Part shown: in pieces, positions 44,944 through 53,524 of the stretch
Layout: each line of letters starts with the position of its first letter
Position numbering within the stretch: position 1 is the stretch's first letter
Assembly: GCA_003612405.1 (NCBI GenBank)
Contig: RAYR01000013.1
Coordinates: 113,334 to 177,333 of the forward strand
From: a bacterium 0.1xD8-71
GTDB lineage: Bacteria > Bacillota > Clostridia > Lachnospirales > Lachnospiraceae
Length of the DNA: 64,000 nucleotides
Direction: 5' to 3'
The notes under the pieces: model-generated
What the model saw: the letters and a program-made list of their open reading frames with translations, nothing else
Database searches by the model: none
What the model was told of the DNA's origin: nothing
Position numbers and translations under genes: made by a program

Positions 44944-45420
44944 CTAACGCTTTTCGTCCACAAGAATCCCTGCCATCTCCCAGATTCTGGCAATCATGTC
45001 TAATGTTTTCTCCGGAGGAAATTCTTTGATAACCTCCTTGGTATCCTTATCCATGATTTTAATCATTATCCTGTTGGTTCCTTCATGAACACCAAAAACA
45101 GCTTCTTCATTGCTGTTATTGATCTTTCGGTTCATCTCAGCGATGGCCTTCTTAAGATGTTCAGGCATAGCCTGTTTCTGCTGTGTGCCCTTTGTCTGCT
45201 GTGCATTTCCTGCTGCCTGTTGCTGCTGGCTTCCTGTACCCTCACTGCCGCTGTTGGTATCATCCTCAGCCTGTGGCTTCGTCACAGGTGCCGTTGTTTC
45301 ATCCACATTGACTGTCTGTCCATCTACAGGAACTTCCGTGTTCACTGGTGTCACTGTCTGCGGTTTTACTGCTGTCTGTACCTGATAGGTCATAGCACTG
45401 TTTAATGGTTCAATCGCCAT
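44944..45420 (-). CDS. flaG: FlaG family protein
   Basis: A 158-residue protein whose C-terminal ~75 residues match FlaG (LKKAIAEMNRKINNSNEEAVF, IKIMDKDTKEVIKEFPPEK, MIARIWEMAGILVDEKR). The N-terminal half is low-complexity, Thr/Gln-rich and probably disordered. It immediately precedes fliD in the transcription order. FlaG is linked to filament length control, mechanism unclear. Confidence 0.88.
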   Translation of the reverse strand: MAIEPLNSAMTYQVQTAVKPQTVTPVNTEVPVDGQTVNVDETTAPVTKPQAEDDTNSGSEGTGSQQQQAAGNAQQTKGTQQKQAMPEHLKKAIAEMNRKINNSNEEAVFGVHEGTNRIMIKIMDKDTKEVIKEFPPEKTLDMIARIWEMAGILVDEKR

Positions 45421-45520
45421 TGTAAATCACCTCCATGTGATATAGTAAAGTATTAATAGAATCGTCTTTTGACAACGTCCCCTCCACTGACACAGGAACA
45501 GACGCAATCTCTTATAACTT

Positions 45521-45547
45521 ATATCGGAAAAAAGTAATAATAATTTA
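45521..45547 (-). promoter_or_regulatory. Sigma-28 promoter of flaG-fliD-fliS
   Basis: Minus strand: TAAA (45547-45544), 15-base spacer, TCCGATAT (45528-45521), the SigD pattern with one change. It lies about 100 bases upstream of flaG. Confidence 0.85.
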
Positions 45548-45586
45548 GCTGTAATGCCAAAGAATTTTCTCCATTCCTTCTTAAAT

Positions 45587-45615
45587 TTGAAAAAAAAAGA
45601 TATCTGGGGTATAAT
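45587..45615 (+). promoter_or_regulatory. Sigma-A promoter for the second glycosyltransferase operon
   Basis: TTGAAA (45587-45592), 17-base spacer, TATAAT (45610-45615), close to consensus. It is divergent from the flaG sigma-28 promoter; the two lie only 40 bases apart. Confidence 0.8.
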
Positions 45616-45654
45616 CAATCATATCACAAAAACAAGGAGTTTTACATTTTCTCT

Positions 45655-46794
45655 ATGAAAAAATACAATATCTGCGTCATTCCGGCCTACCCGCTGGAAA
45701 ATGTACAGTTGTTAAAAGACCGGGTGCTGGTTCCCTATGCATGTTACAGGCATTTCGGGGAAAGTCTGACCATTGTGACCCAGGCAGTCGAGGAATATCC
45801 TTATCTTACTTATCTGGAGGGCGCACAGCTTCACAGCCTGCCCTGTTCGGAGTCGCTGTCCCATATGGAAGCCGCCATTGCCTATGTGTCGGATCATTAC
45901 AAAGAGATAGACCTTCTCTGTTTATTTGGCGCGCGGTTGGAATATACACAGCTGGCGTTACAATACAAGGCACTGCGGCCTGAGGGTATCCTCTATCTGA
46001 AGCTGGACATCAATTCCGGCTGGGCCAACGCCCTGCCCCTGGATCATGAACCCTATGCCGCTTTCCTGGATTCCTGCGATATCATAAGCTGTGAGGCAAG
46101 GCGCCTGCAACAGCTGCTCTGTCAGAAATGGCGAAAAATCATAGAATATATTCCTAATGGTATCTATTATCCTTTTTATCCTACTATAGAAAATACGACC
46201 TATGGAGACAAGGAAAACCTCATTCTCACAGTAGGACGAATCGGCAGTGTCCAGAAAAATTCGCACGTGCTTTTGTATGCTTATGCTCTGGCTTATCTGC
46301 ACTTTACTACTCCCTGGGATCTGGTCATGATCGGCTCTGTCACCCCGGAATTTCAGGAAATTTACGATGTATTCTGTCGGGAGTTCCCGGCGATTGCTCC
46401 CCATGTCCATCTGACAGGAAGCATCACCGATAAGACACAGCTTCATACCTACTATAGAAGAGCCAAAATCTTTGCCCTTACTTCTCAGATGGAGGGCGGC
46501 AGCCCCAATGTGTACGCCGAAGCCGCCGGTTTTGGATGTACCATTCTCACTACGGATATTGACTGTGCACAGGACATGACCGACCAGGAAAGACTGGGCA
46601 GGATCGTAAAAGATCCCGATGATATCCATGCCTACGCCCAGGCTCTGTCTGCCCTCTGTGCCGACCAGGTTTATCTGGAGCACAACTTTACGGCCGTCAG
46701 GGACTATATCCGCCATTATTTTGACTATGACCATATCGCAAGACGGCTGGGACTTCTGATAGAATACACAGCCACAGAAAAGGAAACTTTATGA
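45655..46794 (+). CDS. GT4-family glycosyltransferase
   Basis: A 379-residue GT-B protein. It has IPNGIYYPF, LILTVGRIGSVQKN, a donor-site segment ALTSQMEGGSPNVYAEAAGFG and a final DYDHIARRLG tail, the GT4 pattern. The AAGGAG sequence stands 15 bases from the ATG, unusually far, so either initiation is weak or an unusual start codon nearer to it is used. Its stop overlaps the next start by ATGA. The operon sits inside the late flagellar genes, which suggests flagellin or flagellar glycan work. Confidence 0.8.
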   Translation: MKKYNICVIPAYPLENVQLLKDRVLVPYACYRHFGESLTIVTQAVEEYPYLTYLEGAQLHSLPCSESLSHMEAAIAYVSDHYKEIDLLCLFGARLEYTQLALQYKALRPEGILYLKLDINSGWANALPLDHEPYAAFLDSCDIISCEARRLQQLLCQKWRKIIEYIPNGIYYPFYPTIENTTYGDKENLILTVGRIGSVQKNSHVLLYAYALAYLHFTTPWDLVMIGSVTPEFQEIYDVFCREFPAIAPHVHLTGSITDKTQLHTYYRRAKIFALTSQMEGGSPNVYAEAAGFGCTILTTDIDCAQDMTDQERLGRIVKDPDDIHAYAQALSALCADQVYLEHNFTAVRDYIRHYFDYDHIARRLGLLIEYTATEKETL

Positions 46795-47768
46795 ATATCA
46801 TTATAAACGATACCAATATTACACTGCAAACCGATGATGGCACATCATCCCATATCTTACTGACCAAGCCGGACATTGCAGATTATGGCAATGTCACCAC
46901 CAGACCCCTGGTGAAATCCTACCATCTGGTCAGAGAAACCATCTGGGAACGGTTCTGCGAATGTGTACAGGAGATAAACGAGCACTGCCGTCATGATATC
47001 CACTGTGGTTGCTATCTCATGACTTTCGGGCCACTCTATACCGCCCTGCTGTCCAACAGTCAGGCTAAGAATATTCTGTATTACGGAAAGAAAGAGGCAT
47101 CCTCTTTCCTTTCTTCCTTGCAGGATTTCATGACCTTCTTGCAGGCGGACAGCAGCCTGGTATCACTGCCCCTGCATCCTCTGGTATTCTCCGGACTGGC
47201 CAACGGCTCCTGGCATGCAATCGTCATGGATCTGGATGCCGGCTGCAACATAAGAACTGTCTGTGATGCCATAACAAAAGTCAGAAAAGGGGGAATCCTC
47301 CTGTTGTATACCGCCTTGGATGCTCCTGCGGATGATATGGCCGGCCTTCTGCATCATGCCGTGAAGACAGCCTTTTCCTCCTGCACCCTCTATACCTTTA
47401 CCATGGAGCCATCCCTCTGCGAGCTGCTATACCCCTACAGCGCCGAAGCCCTTGTTCTGACTTATACGGAAGAGCTTCTTACCCATGCTGCAAAGGTGAA
47501 CTCTCTTACACAAAACATACTACAGGGAGAATATCTGCCAGAAGACTGCCGATATGCCATGGAGCTGCTTACCACTGCGGAAAAAGACCTCCTGGCCCTA
47601 TATGACTATCTGGAAGATCCCTGTCTTCCAGTCTATGCCAACACGCTGAAAGAAGCCCTTATGGATTGCTGTATAGGACTCTCTGACGGAACAGAAACAC
47701 AGGTTTACTTAGACAAGCTGCGGCTTGCGGCGCAGATTTTCTTTACGGCTATAGAGTCAGAATTCTAA
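46791..47768 (+). CDS. Conserved-looking protein of unknown function in glycosyltransferase operon
   Basis: A 325-residue protein that I do not recognise. It overlaps the upstream GT4 gene by ATGA and is followed 23 bases later by a CgeB-type gene. A central segment (WHAIVMDLDAGCNIRTVCDA, then GGILLLYTALD) recalls the last strands of a methyltransferase-like Rossmann fold, but no SAM-binding loop is visible. The C-terminal ~100 residues are helical (YAMELLTTAEKDLLALYDYL). No signal peptide or membrane segment. It may be a partner of the glycosyltransferases. Confidence 0.65.
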   Translation: MNIIINDTNITLQTDDGTSSHILLTKPDIADYGNVTTRPLVKSYHLVRETIWERFCECVQEINEHCRHDIHCGCYLMTFGPLYTALLSNSQAKNILYYGKKEASSFLSSLQDFMTFLQADSSLVSLPLHPLVFSGLANGSWHAIVMDLDAGCNIRTVCDAITKVRKGGILLLYTALDAPADDMAGLLHHAVKTAFSSCTLYTFTMEPSLCELLYPYSAEALVLTYTEELLTHAAKVNSLTQNILQGEYLPEDCRYAMELLTTAEKDLLALYDYLEDPCLPVYANTLKEALMDCCIGLSDGTETQVYLDKLRLAAQIFFTAIESEF

Positions 47769-47791
47769 AGAATCCAGATAAGGTGACCCCC

Positions 47792-48982
47792 ATGGAAATA
47801 TTATTCTATCGTTACAACAGCATATGCGAACCCGACATCCTGAAAGTATTTACGGACTTTGGCATTACGGTACAGGTAGAGGACATGGAAATATATGACA
47901 AGAGTGTCACACCAAGACAATGCGCCGAGAGAGTAGCGGAACACATCCTGTCACACACTTTTGCTTTCGTATTCAGCATCAATTTCTTCCCGGCCGTCTC
48001 CTACACCTGTGAACGCCTGAAAGTACCTTATGTCTGCTGGAGCGTGGACTCTCCGGTACCGGAACTTTTCTCCAACGCGCTGAAGAACTCCTGTAACCGC
48101 ATTTTTCTCTTTGACCGGGCCCAGTATGAATTCTTCTTTCCTGTCAATCCTTCCTGCATCTACTACCTGCCCCTGGCCACAAATGTAAAGCGCTGGGAAG
48201 AGGCAGTACTTGCCATGACAGACGCCGACTACGAAACCTACGGGGCCGACGTATCCTTTGTGGGTTCCCTCTATACGGAAAAATGCCGGTATGATACTTT
48301 GTGCCGCACACTTTCTCCTTACACACAGGGATTTGTGGACGGACTGATGGAAGCCCAACTTAAGATTTATGGCTGTAACCTGATTCCCGACAACTTGACT
48401 GACCGGGTAATTCAGGAAATTGCAAAGGCAGATCCTGATTTTTATAAGGGAGAAGACACCTACGCAGACACAGACCGTTATCTCGTCGCCCACCAGTATA
48501 TCGGTATGAAACTGGCGGCAGTAGAACGGGAGCGGACTCTCAATCGTCTTGCGGAGCATTTTGACGTAACACTCTATACAAGAAGCGACAGTTCCGCTCT
48601 TCCCAAGGTCCACTGCAAAGGCGGTGTAAGCACCCTGACCGAAATGCCCAGGGTCTTTCAGGCAAGCAAAATCAACCTGAATATGACCATCCGCCCCATT
48701 GAGACCGGCCTTTCCCTAAGAGTGTGGGATATCCTGGGCTGCGGGGGCTTCCTGCTCACCAACTATCAGGCCGAAATCCCGGATTATTTTGAGATTGGAA
48801 AAGAGCTGGAGACTTACGAGTCCATGGAAGAACTGGAAGAAAAGATACAATACTACCTGACGCACGAAGAAGAACGCATGGAAATTGCGATAAATGGGTA
48901 TGAAAAGGCAGCCAGGCACCACACTTATGAGATGCGGCTGGCGCAGATGCTGAAGGTGCTGACAGAGAATCTGCCTGAATAG
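47792..48982 (+). CDS. CgeB/DUF3880-type glycosyltransferase (second copy)
   Basis: A 396-residue protein from the ATG at 47792 (AAGG upstream); a GTG at 47783 is the only alternative. It shows ILFYRYNSICEPDILK, FVFSINFFPAVSYTCER, VPYVCWSVDSPV, SFVGSLYTEKCRYD and INLNMTIRPIETGLSLRVWD with ILGCGGFLLTNYQAEIP. It is paralogous to the 34565-35719 product, though diverged. The two likely perform related steps, perhaps on different sugars. Confidence 0.82.
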   Translation: MEILFYRYNSICEPDILKVFTDFGITVQVEDMEIYDKSVTPRQCAERVAEHILSHTFAFVFSINFFPAVSYTCERLKVPYVCWSVDSPVPELFSNALKNSCNRIFLFDRAQYEFFFPVNPSCIYYLPLATNVKRWEEAVLAMTDADYETYGADVSFVGSLYTEKCRYDTLCRTLSPYTQGFVDGLMEAQLKIYGCNLIPDNLTDRVIQEIAKADPDFYKGEDTYADTDRYLVAHQYIGMKLAAVERERTLNRLAEHFDVTLYTRSDSSALPKVHCKGGVSTLTEMPRVFQASKINLNMTIRPIETGLSLRVWDILGCGGFLLTNYQAEIPDYFEIGKELETYESMEELEEKIQYYLTHEEERMEIAINGYEKAARHHTYEMRLAQMLKVLTENLPE

Positions 48983-49011
48983 CTTATTGTATTTACCGGA
49001 TTCATAGTTGC

Positions 49012-49178
49012 TTGACACAAATAGAGATAGCTGTCTTCGTCGCCGCGCTTTCGCTCCGTTCACAACGCAACAGACGCTAAGTTCGGAAAACCCTCACTAA
49101 GCGCTGGCCGTTTTAATCCGAAGGATTTAAACATATTCAAGGGGCTCCTTAAGACAGCTATCTCTATTTGTGTGTCAA
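49012..49178. repeat. 167-bp long-inverted-repeat element
   Basis: The left arm (49012-49037) and right arm (49151-49178) are inverted copies that share 18 + 8 perfect bases, separated by a CA insertion in the right arm. The 113-base interior contains a small hairpin around 49111-49131 and no ORF. No T tract follows, so it is not a normal terminator. Structure and intergenic place between convergent genes suggest a MITE-like or other repetitive element. Copies elsewhere could not be tested. Confidence 0.7.
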
Positions 49179-49203
49179 CGCATCCGTTGTCTTCAAATAC
49201 AAG

Positions 49204-49237
49204 AAAAGGCAGACATGACACCACCGTCATATCTGCC
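49204..49237 (-). terminator. Terminator after csrA
   Basis: A 12-bp stem with one G-U pair (arms 49226-49237 and 49208-49219) and six-base loop, followed on the minus strand by TTTTC. It ends the flgM-to-csrA operon. Confidence 0.85.
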
Positions 49238-49256
49238 CTGTATTCTATTCTCCTGC

Positions 49257-49475
49257 CTAGCCAAGCAGATTCTTCAAAGCTTCCATACCGTCCACATCCA
49301 CGGCCTCCTTATTGGCATCCTGAATCTGGATATAGACTTCTTTACGGTATACGGGCACTTCCCTCGGTGCGGTAATGCCTAGCTTTACCTGTTCACCCTT
49401 AATCTCGAGAACCGTGATCTCCACATTGTTGTTGATCACAAGCGCCTCATTCTTTTTTCTGGATAAAGCTAACAT
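49257..49475 (-). CDS. csrA: Carbon storage/translation regulator CsrA
   Basis: A 72-residue RNA-binding protein: MLALSRKKNEALVINNNVE, VLEIKGEQVKLGITAPREV, PVYRKEVY. The conserved RNA-binding Arg residues (Arg6 in LSRKK and Arg44 in VYRKEV) are present. In Gram-positives it represses hag translation and is antagonised by FliW. It begins directly after the fliW stop codon. Its likely target, the hag leader, is in the same window. Confidence 0.96.
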   Translation of the reverse strand: MLALSRKKNEALVINNNVEITVLEIKGEQVKLGITAPREVPVYRKEVYIQIQDANKEAVDVDGMEALKNLLG

Positions 49476-49937
49476 TTACTCACCTGCTTTCTCTTTATTC
49501 TTATTGAGAATATCATAAATCGGGAACTTAACCGGATACTCGTCTCCCTCCACAATTACCTGTGTTGCCTTCCTCTGTGCCGCATTGATCACCATGGGGC
49601 CTTTTAAATTGACTGTCATGTTTTTGATGTCCTTCGGCACTGTCACCGTAACCATCACCAGAAGCTCCTCCGGCACAATCTCGCCTATGCTGTTAAGCAG
49701 TTCATCATCCACTTCCGGGTTATAATCCGGACACACAATGAGGGGATCCATAACAGGCATCGCAAAAGCCGGTTCCTGAAGAGACTGTAACCAGTGAATC
49801 GTATCTGTGCCCTTCTCTTCATCATGAATCATCGCAAAATCCGTCAGTTCCGGAAATCCTATGATACCGTTCGGAAAATGTATGATCTTCTCATCGTCGA
49901 TGGTAATTTCTCCAAATACCTTCGTTGTAATCTGCAT
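49476..49937 (-). CDS. fliW: Flagellar assembly factor FliW
   Basis: A 153-residue FliW protein: TTKVFGEITIDDEKIIHFPNG, IIGFPELTDFAMIHDEE, WLQSLQEPAFAMPVMDP, VTVTVPKDIKNMTVNLKGP. FliW binds either CsrA or free flagellin, so that flagellin that has not been exported shuts off its own translation. It is translationally adjacent to csrA and lies after flgL, the order known from B. subtilis. Confidence 0.96.
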   Translation of the reverse strand: MQITTKVFGEITIDDEKIIHFPNGIIGFPELTDFAMIHDEEKGTDTIHWLQSLQEPAFAMPVMDPLIVCPDYNPEVDDELLNSIGEIVPEELLVMVTVTVPKDIKNMTVNLKGPMVINAAQRKATQVIVEGDEYPVKFPIYDILNKNKEKAGE

Positions 49938-49961
49938 ACCCTTGTAACCGCCTTCCTCAAA

Positions 49962-51596
49962 TTAGATGTAATTCATCAGATTTGTCTGCATGATCTTACT
50001 GGTAGCCATCAGTGCCGCACTGTAGGTCATCTCGGAACTAGTCAGTTCCACCGCCACCTCAGTGACATCAATCCCTTCATTATCAGTCTGAAGCTCCTTA
50101 AAAGTAGCCTTCTGATTAGTGAGACGAGTAGCAATCAGTTCCAGTCTGCTTCCTCTTGTGGCATTGTTGGTCATTGCCACTCTGGTCTCATCCTGATACT
50201 GCTGGTACTTTGTAATCTGGTTCTCAAACTTATTATGAATACTCTCTCTGATATAGCTTCCGGCCTTCTTCACCGCATCCAGTTTCTTCTGATAATCCTC
50301 ATACTGGGGTGTGCCTTCCGCAAATTCCTTCATCTTATCTTCTATTTCTTTTTCCTTCTGCTCAATGGCCTCAAGCTCTTTCAGGCAGTGGTCGAAATCA
50401 TCCATATCTCTTCTGACATCATGGGTAAACACTTCATCCGCACGTGTGTTGACCTGAATCTGCTGATTGAATCCCACATCATAATAGATATCCTGATCCT
50501 TGCCTTCCATCTTTTCCCTGACGTTATAAGCTGTCTTTCTCACATCCGTCATGGTGCCGTCGCCAATATCCTTGGTTTCTATACACTTAAAGTGGTGCAC
50601 CGGATTAGCATCCCCATCCGCCCAGCTGCTCTTGTCATAGGTGAAAGTAAAGCTGTCACCTTCCTTAAAATTATTCTGGTAAAACTCCTGGCCGAAAATC
50701 AGCTCTCCGCTGGTAGGACAGTAAACAATACCTTTAAAGTTCGGATCAGCCACCTTTTTGTAAGCAGCTTCCGGATCCATCTCTTCCTCAATGGTAATCT
50801 GGGTCAGAGGATCACCTGCCGGCAATGGATTCCCATCCGCATCGAGCCAGCTCAATCCCTGGTCATCCAACCGTATGGTATTGCCGTTCTTATCCTGCAT
50901 CTGGATCGCACCCGGCATTTTGCTGTTATTGTTGCCTCCATTGATGGAGTCCAGTCCGTTATAGGACAGGCGGAACCGGTATAAATCAACATTGGTCACT
51001 CCCTGCTCGTAAGACGCCGCACCGGCACCAGGGGCAGGCCCATCCACCACATCATAGTTGGTATAGTTAATCGTACTGATCTGTTTATAATCTATATCTT
51101 CTTCAATCTCAAAGGATACCGGATGTTTTCCCATCTCCAGAATATCCGCCTGGGTAAATGTGACAGGCGTGTCAGTCCTGTATCCGGAGAAAATAAAGCG
51201 TCCTGCATAATCCACATTGCCGCTGGAATAAAACTCCTTCGTAAGAGACTCCATCTGCTCCATAATAATCTTTAAGTCTTTGGATGTCTGATATTTATTG
51301 GCACCCGTCTCCGACTGCTCACAAAGGCCGTTGAGCACTGAGTTTATGGTCAGAAGCGCATCCTCCGTCAGTTTCAGCCACTGTTTTGCATCTTCCGCAT
51401 TTTTGTCATTATACTGTGTCACAGCAGACACGTTGTTACGCAGACGAAGTGCGCGGATTGCCACCACCGGATCGTCGGAGGGTCTGACAATCTTACTCTG
51501 ACTGGTCATCTGATTCGTCAACTGATCTTGCAGAATCTTATTCTGGTTGATATTATAGATCGAATTATTCCGCATAATCTTATTCGTCATTCTCAT
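49962..51596 (-). CDS. flgL: Flagellar hook-filament junction protein FlgL
   Basis: A 544-residue protein from the ATG at 51596 (GGGAGA six bases upstream). The N-terminus RMTNKIMRNNSIYNINQN and the C-terminus (VTEVAVELTSSEMTYSAALMATSKIMQTNL) are the FlgL/flagellin-type D0/D1 helices. Common FlgL proteins are ~300 residues, so about 240 extra residues form an enlarged central region. It is the second junction protein, placed between FlgK and the filament. Confidence 0.93.
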   Translation of the reverse strand: MRMTNKIMRNNSIYNINQNKILQDQLTNQMTSQSKIVRPSDDPVVAIRALRLRNNVSAVTQYNDKNAEDAKQWLKLTEDALLTINSVLNGLCEQSETGANKYQTSKDLKIIMEQMESLTKEFYSSGNVDYAGRFIFSGYRTDTPVTFTQADILEMGKHPVSFEIEEDIDYKQISTINYTNYDVVDGPAPGAGAASYEQGVTNVDLYRFRLSYNGLDSINGGNNNSKMPGAIQMQDKNGNTIRLDDQGLSWLDADGNPLPAGDPLTQITIEEEMDPEAAYKKVADPNFKGIVYCPTSGELIFGQEFYQNNFKEGDSFTFTYDKSSWADGDANPVHHFKCIETKDIGDGTMTDVRKTAYNVREKMEGKDQDIYYDVGFNQQIQVNTRADEVFTHDVRRDMDDFDHCLKELEAIEQKEKEIEDKMKEFAEGTPQYEDYQKKLDAVKKAGSYIRESIHNKFENQITKYQQYQDETRVAMTNNATRGSRLELIATRLTNQKATFKELQTDNEGIDVTEVAVELTSSEMTYSAALMATSKIMQTNLMNYI

Positions 51597-51641
51597 AAGG
51601 CATCTCCCTCTCTTCTCTAATCTCAACTTCTTCTCACACGA

Positions 51642-53507
51642 CTAGACTCCCGTCTGTAAAATCAATCTGTCGTACACCTCTGTCAGCACATTGATCATCT
51701 TGGAAGCCAGCGTATAAGAATTCTCATACTTGACAAGGTTTAATGCCTCTTCATCTTCATCCACACCGGAGATAGAGGTTCTCTGGTTATCTATGTTCGT
51801 CTCCAGGCTGAGATATGTGGAATAAAAAGTATTGGCATTGCTTGCATTTAAAGTAGCATCCGACAAAATACATTCCAGGAAACCGCCTGCACTCCTGCCG
51901 CGGAAGCTGAACTGATTCTTATCGCTGATCATAGAAATCACTGCATGTACCTGTCTGCACTGCTCTACACCATCGACATCCTGCACATCGTCAGTCTTAT
52001 CCAGATCCACATCGCTCCTGGTACCCAGAAGATCCGGATTCTTGACCACATCATTGAAAATGGCATAATTGCCTGCCGTCATATAATAATATCCCTTACC
52101 GTTGTTTCGGGAATCATTCAATTCTGCCTCTGAATACTGATCCTCGGAGGTCGCTTTATCCGCTGTAAACAGGATGCCTGCATCCTGCGGGGGATCCTCC
52201 TGTGTGATACCCGCTGTGAAAATGTCATTGACTTTCTTGGAAAAATCACGGATCCATTCATTCATCTGTTTAAGATAATAAGGAACACCCTGATAATTTA
52301 TTTCGCCGCCAATGGAAACTTCCTGCTGGTTCTTCACCGGAGTAAGAGCCTCATCACTGGCATTGTTGTCTACGATAAAGGTATATCGGCCGGTTTCTGT
52401 ATCATAAGACCAGTCCTTATAGTAATAGAGCTGATCGCCGATATTGATGATACCGCCTGTATCGGACAGGTTACATTTCGCCATGCCGTTCAAATAGGAA
52501 GCTTTGGTCTCAATCACAACCTTCGTGGTATTGCCCTGATAAGAAATCTGTGTGGCCTTACCATGGAAATATTCTCCGTTATTACCGTCACGCATCTCAA
52601 TCAGCCCGCGCAGCGAACCGCCCATGGATGCATTGTATAAACCAAATTCCAGACCATTATCCCAGTAAATGTCATAGAGTCCGTCCACATCGGTCTGATT
52701 GACTTTCTCATTATCCTTGCGGGCTACGCATACCAGCTGTCTGTAATTGTCCATATCTACCAGAGTCTGCCGTCCAGCAATCTTTACCATAAACCTGTTG
52801 GCCCTGGTGGCATTGCCCTGTTCATCATAAATCGGAGTCTCGCTGGTCTCCACATCCACGATAGAAGACAGTTCGTCAATCAGCATATCTCTCTTATCCC
52901 GCAGTTCATTGGCAATCGTACCTGTCATCTCAATCGTATTAATCTGCTTATTCACTGTCGCCAGATCCTGCGCAATGGAATTGATCTGATCTGCACGGAT
53001 CTTAATCTCATCATTTACATCGGACTGTAAATTCTGTAAATCGCCGTACATATTATTGAAATAATCCGAAAGGCTCTTGGCCGCCGCAATAAACTGTGCC
53101 TTGGTATTGGTATTGCTGGCATCCTTCGTGATATCCTGTAAGGCTGCCTCTATCCGTGCAAACACCGATACAAATCCGGTCTTATTATCATCTTCCAGAT
53201 AATCCTCTATCATCTTGCAGTAGTATGCCTTTGCATCATACTCGCCAAGCTTGGTCTCGTTTGACCAGAATTTATTGTCATAGAATTTATCCCGGACACG
53301 CTCGATCGCAATGGTCTCAACACCCGCACCTGCACAGCCATAGGTGGCAAATACACGAAGTGCATTGGCAGCTTCCTGTGTCACCTGCTGACGGCTGTAA
53401 CCGGCCGTATTCACATTGCTGATATTATTGCCTGTGGTATTTAAGGCCGCGTTAGCTGCCCGAAGACCCGATGATGCAATTGTCAAGCCAAAAAAAGTTG
53501 ATGCCAT
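51642..53507 (-). CDS. flgK: Flagellar hook-associated protein FlgK (copy 1)
   Basis: A 621-residue protein: FFGLTIASSGLRAANAALNTT, NNISNVNTAGYSRQQVTQE at the N-terminus, and LVKYENSYTLASKMINVLTEV at the C-terminus. These are the diagnostic FlgK ends. The downstream gene is flgL, as usual. A second FlgK-like gene lies directly upstream. Confidence 0.94.
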   Translation of the reverse strand: MASTFFGLTIASSGLRAANAALNTTGNNISNVNTAGYSRQQVTQEAANALRVFATYGCAGAGVETIAIERVRDKFYDNKFWSNETKLGEYDAKAYYCKMIEDYLEDDNKTGFVSVFARIEAALQDITKDASNTNTKAQFIAAAKSLSDYFNNMYGDLQNLQSDVNDEIKIRADQINSIAQDLATVNKQINTIEMTGTIANELRDKRDMLIDELSSIVDVETSETPIYDEQGNATRANRFMVKIAGRQTLVDMDNYRQLVCVARKDNEKVNQTDVDGLYDIYWDNGLEFGLYNASMGGSLRGLIEMRDGNNGEYFHGKATQISYQGNTTKVVIETKASYLNGMAKCNLSDTGGIINIGDQLYYYKDWSYDTETGRYTFIVDNNASDEALTPVKNQQEVSIGGEINYQGVPYYLKQMNEWIRDFSKKVNDIFTAGITQEDPPQDAGILFTADKATSEDQYSEAELNDSRNNGKGYYYMTAGNYAIFNDVVKNPDLLGTRSDVDLDKTDDVQDVDGVEQCRQVHAVISMISDKNQFSFRGRSAGGFLECILSDATLNASNANTFYSTYLSLETNIDNQRTSISGVDEDEEALNLVKYENSYTLASKMINVLTEVYDRLILQTGV

Positions 53508-53524
53508 GTTCTCACCTCTCTATC

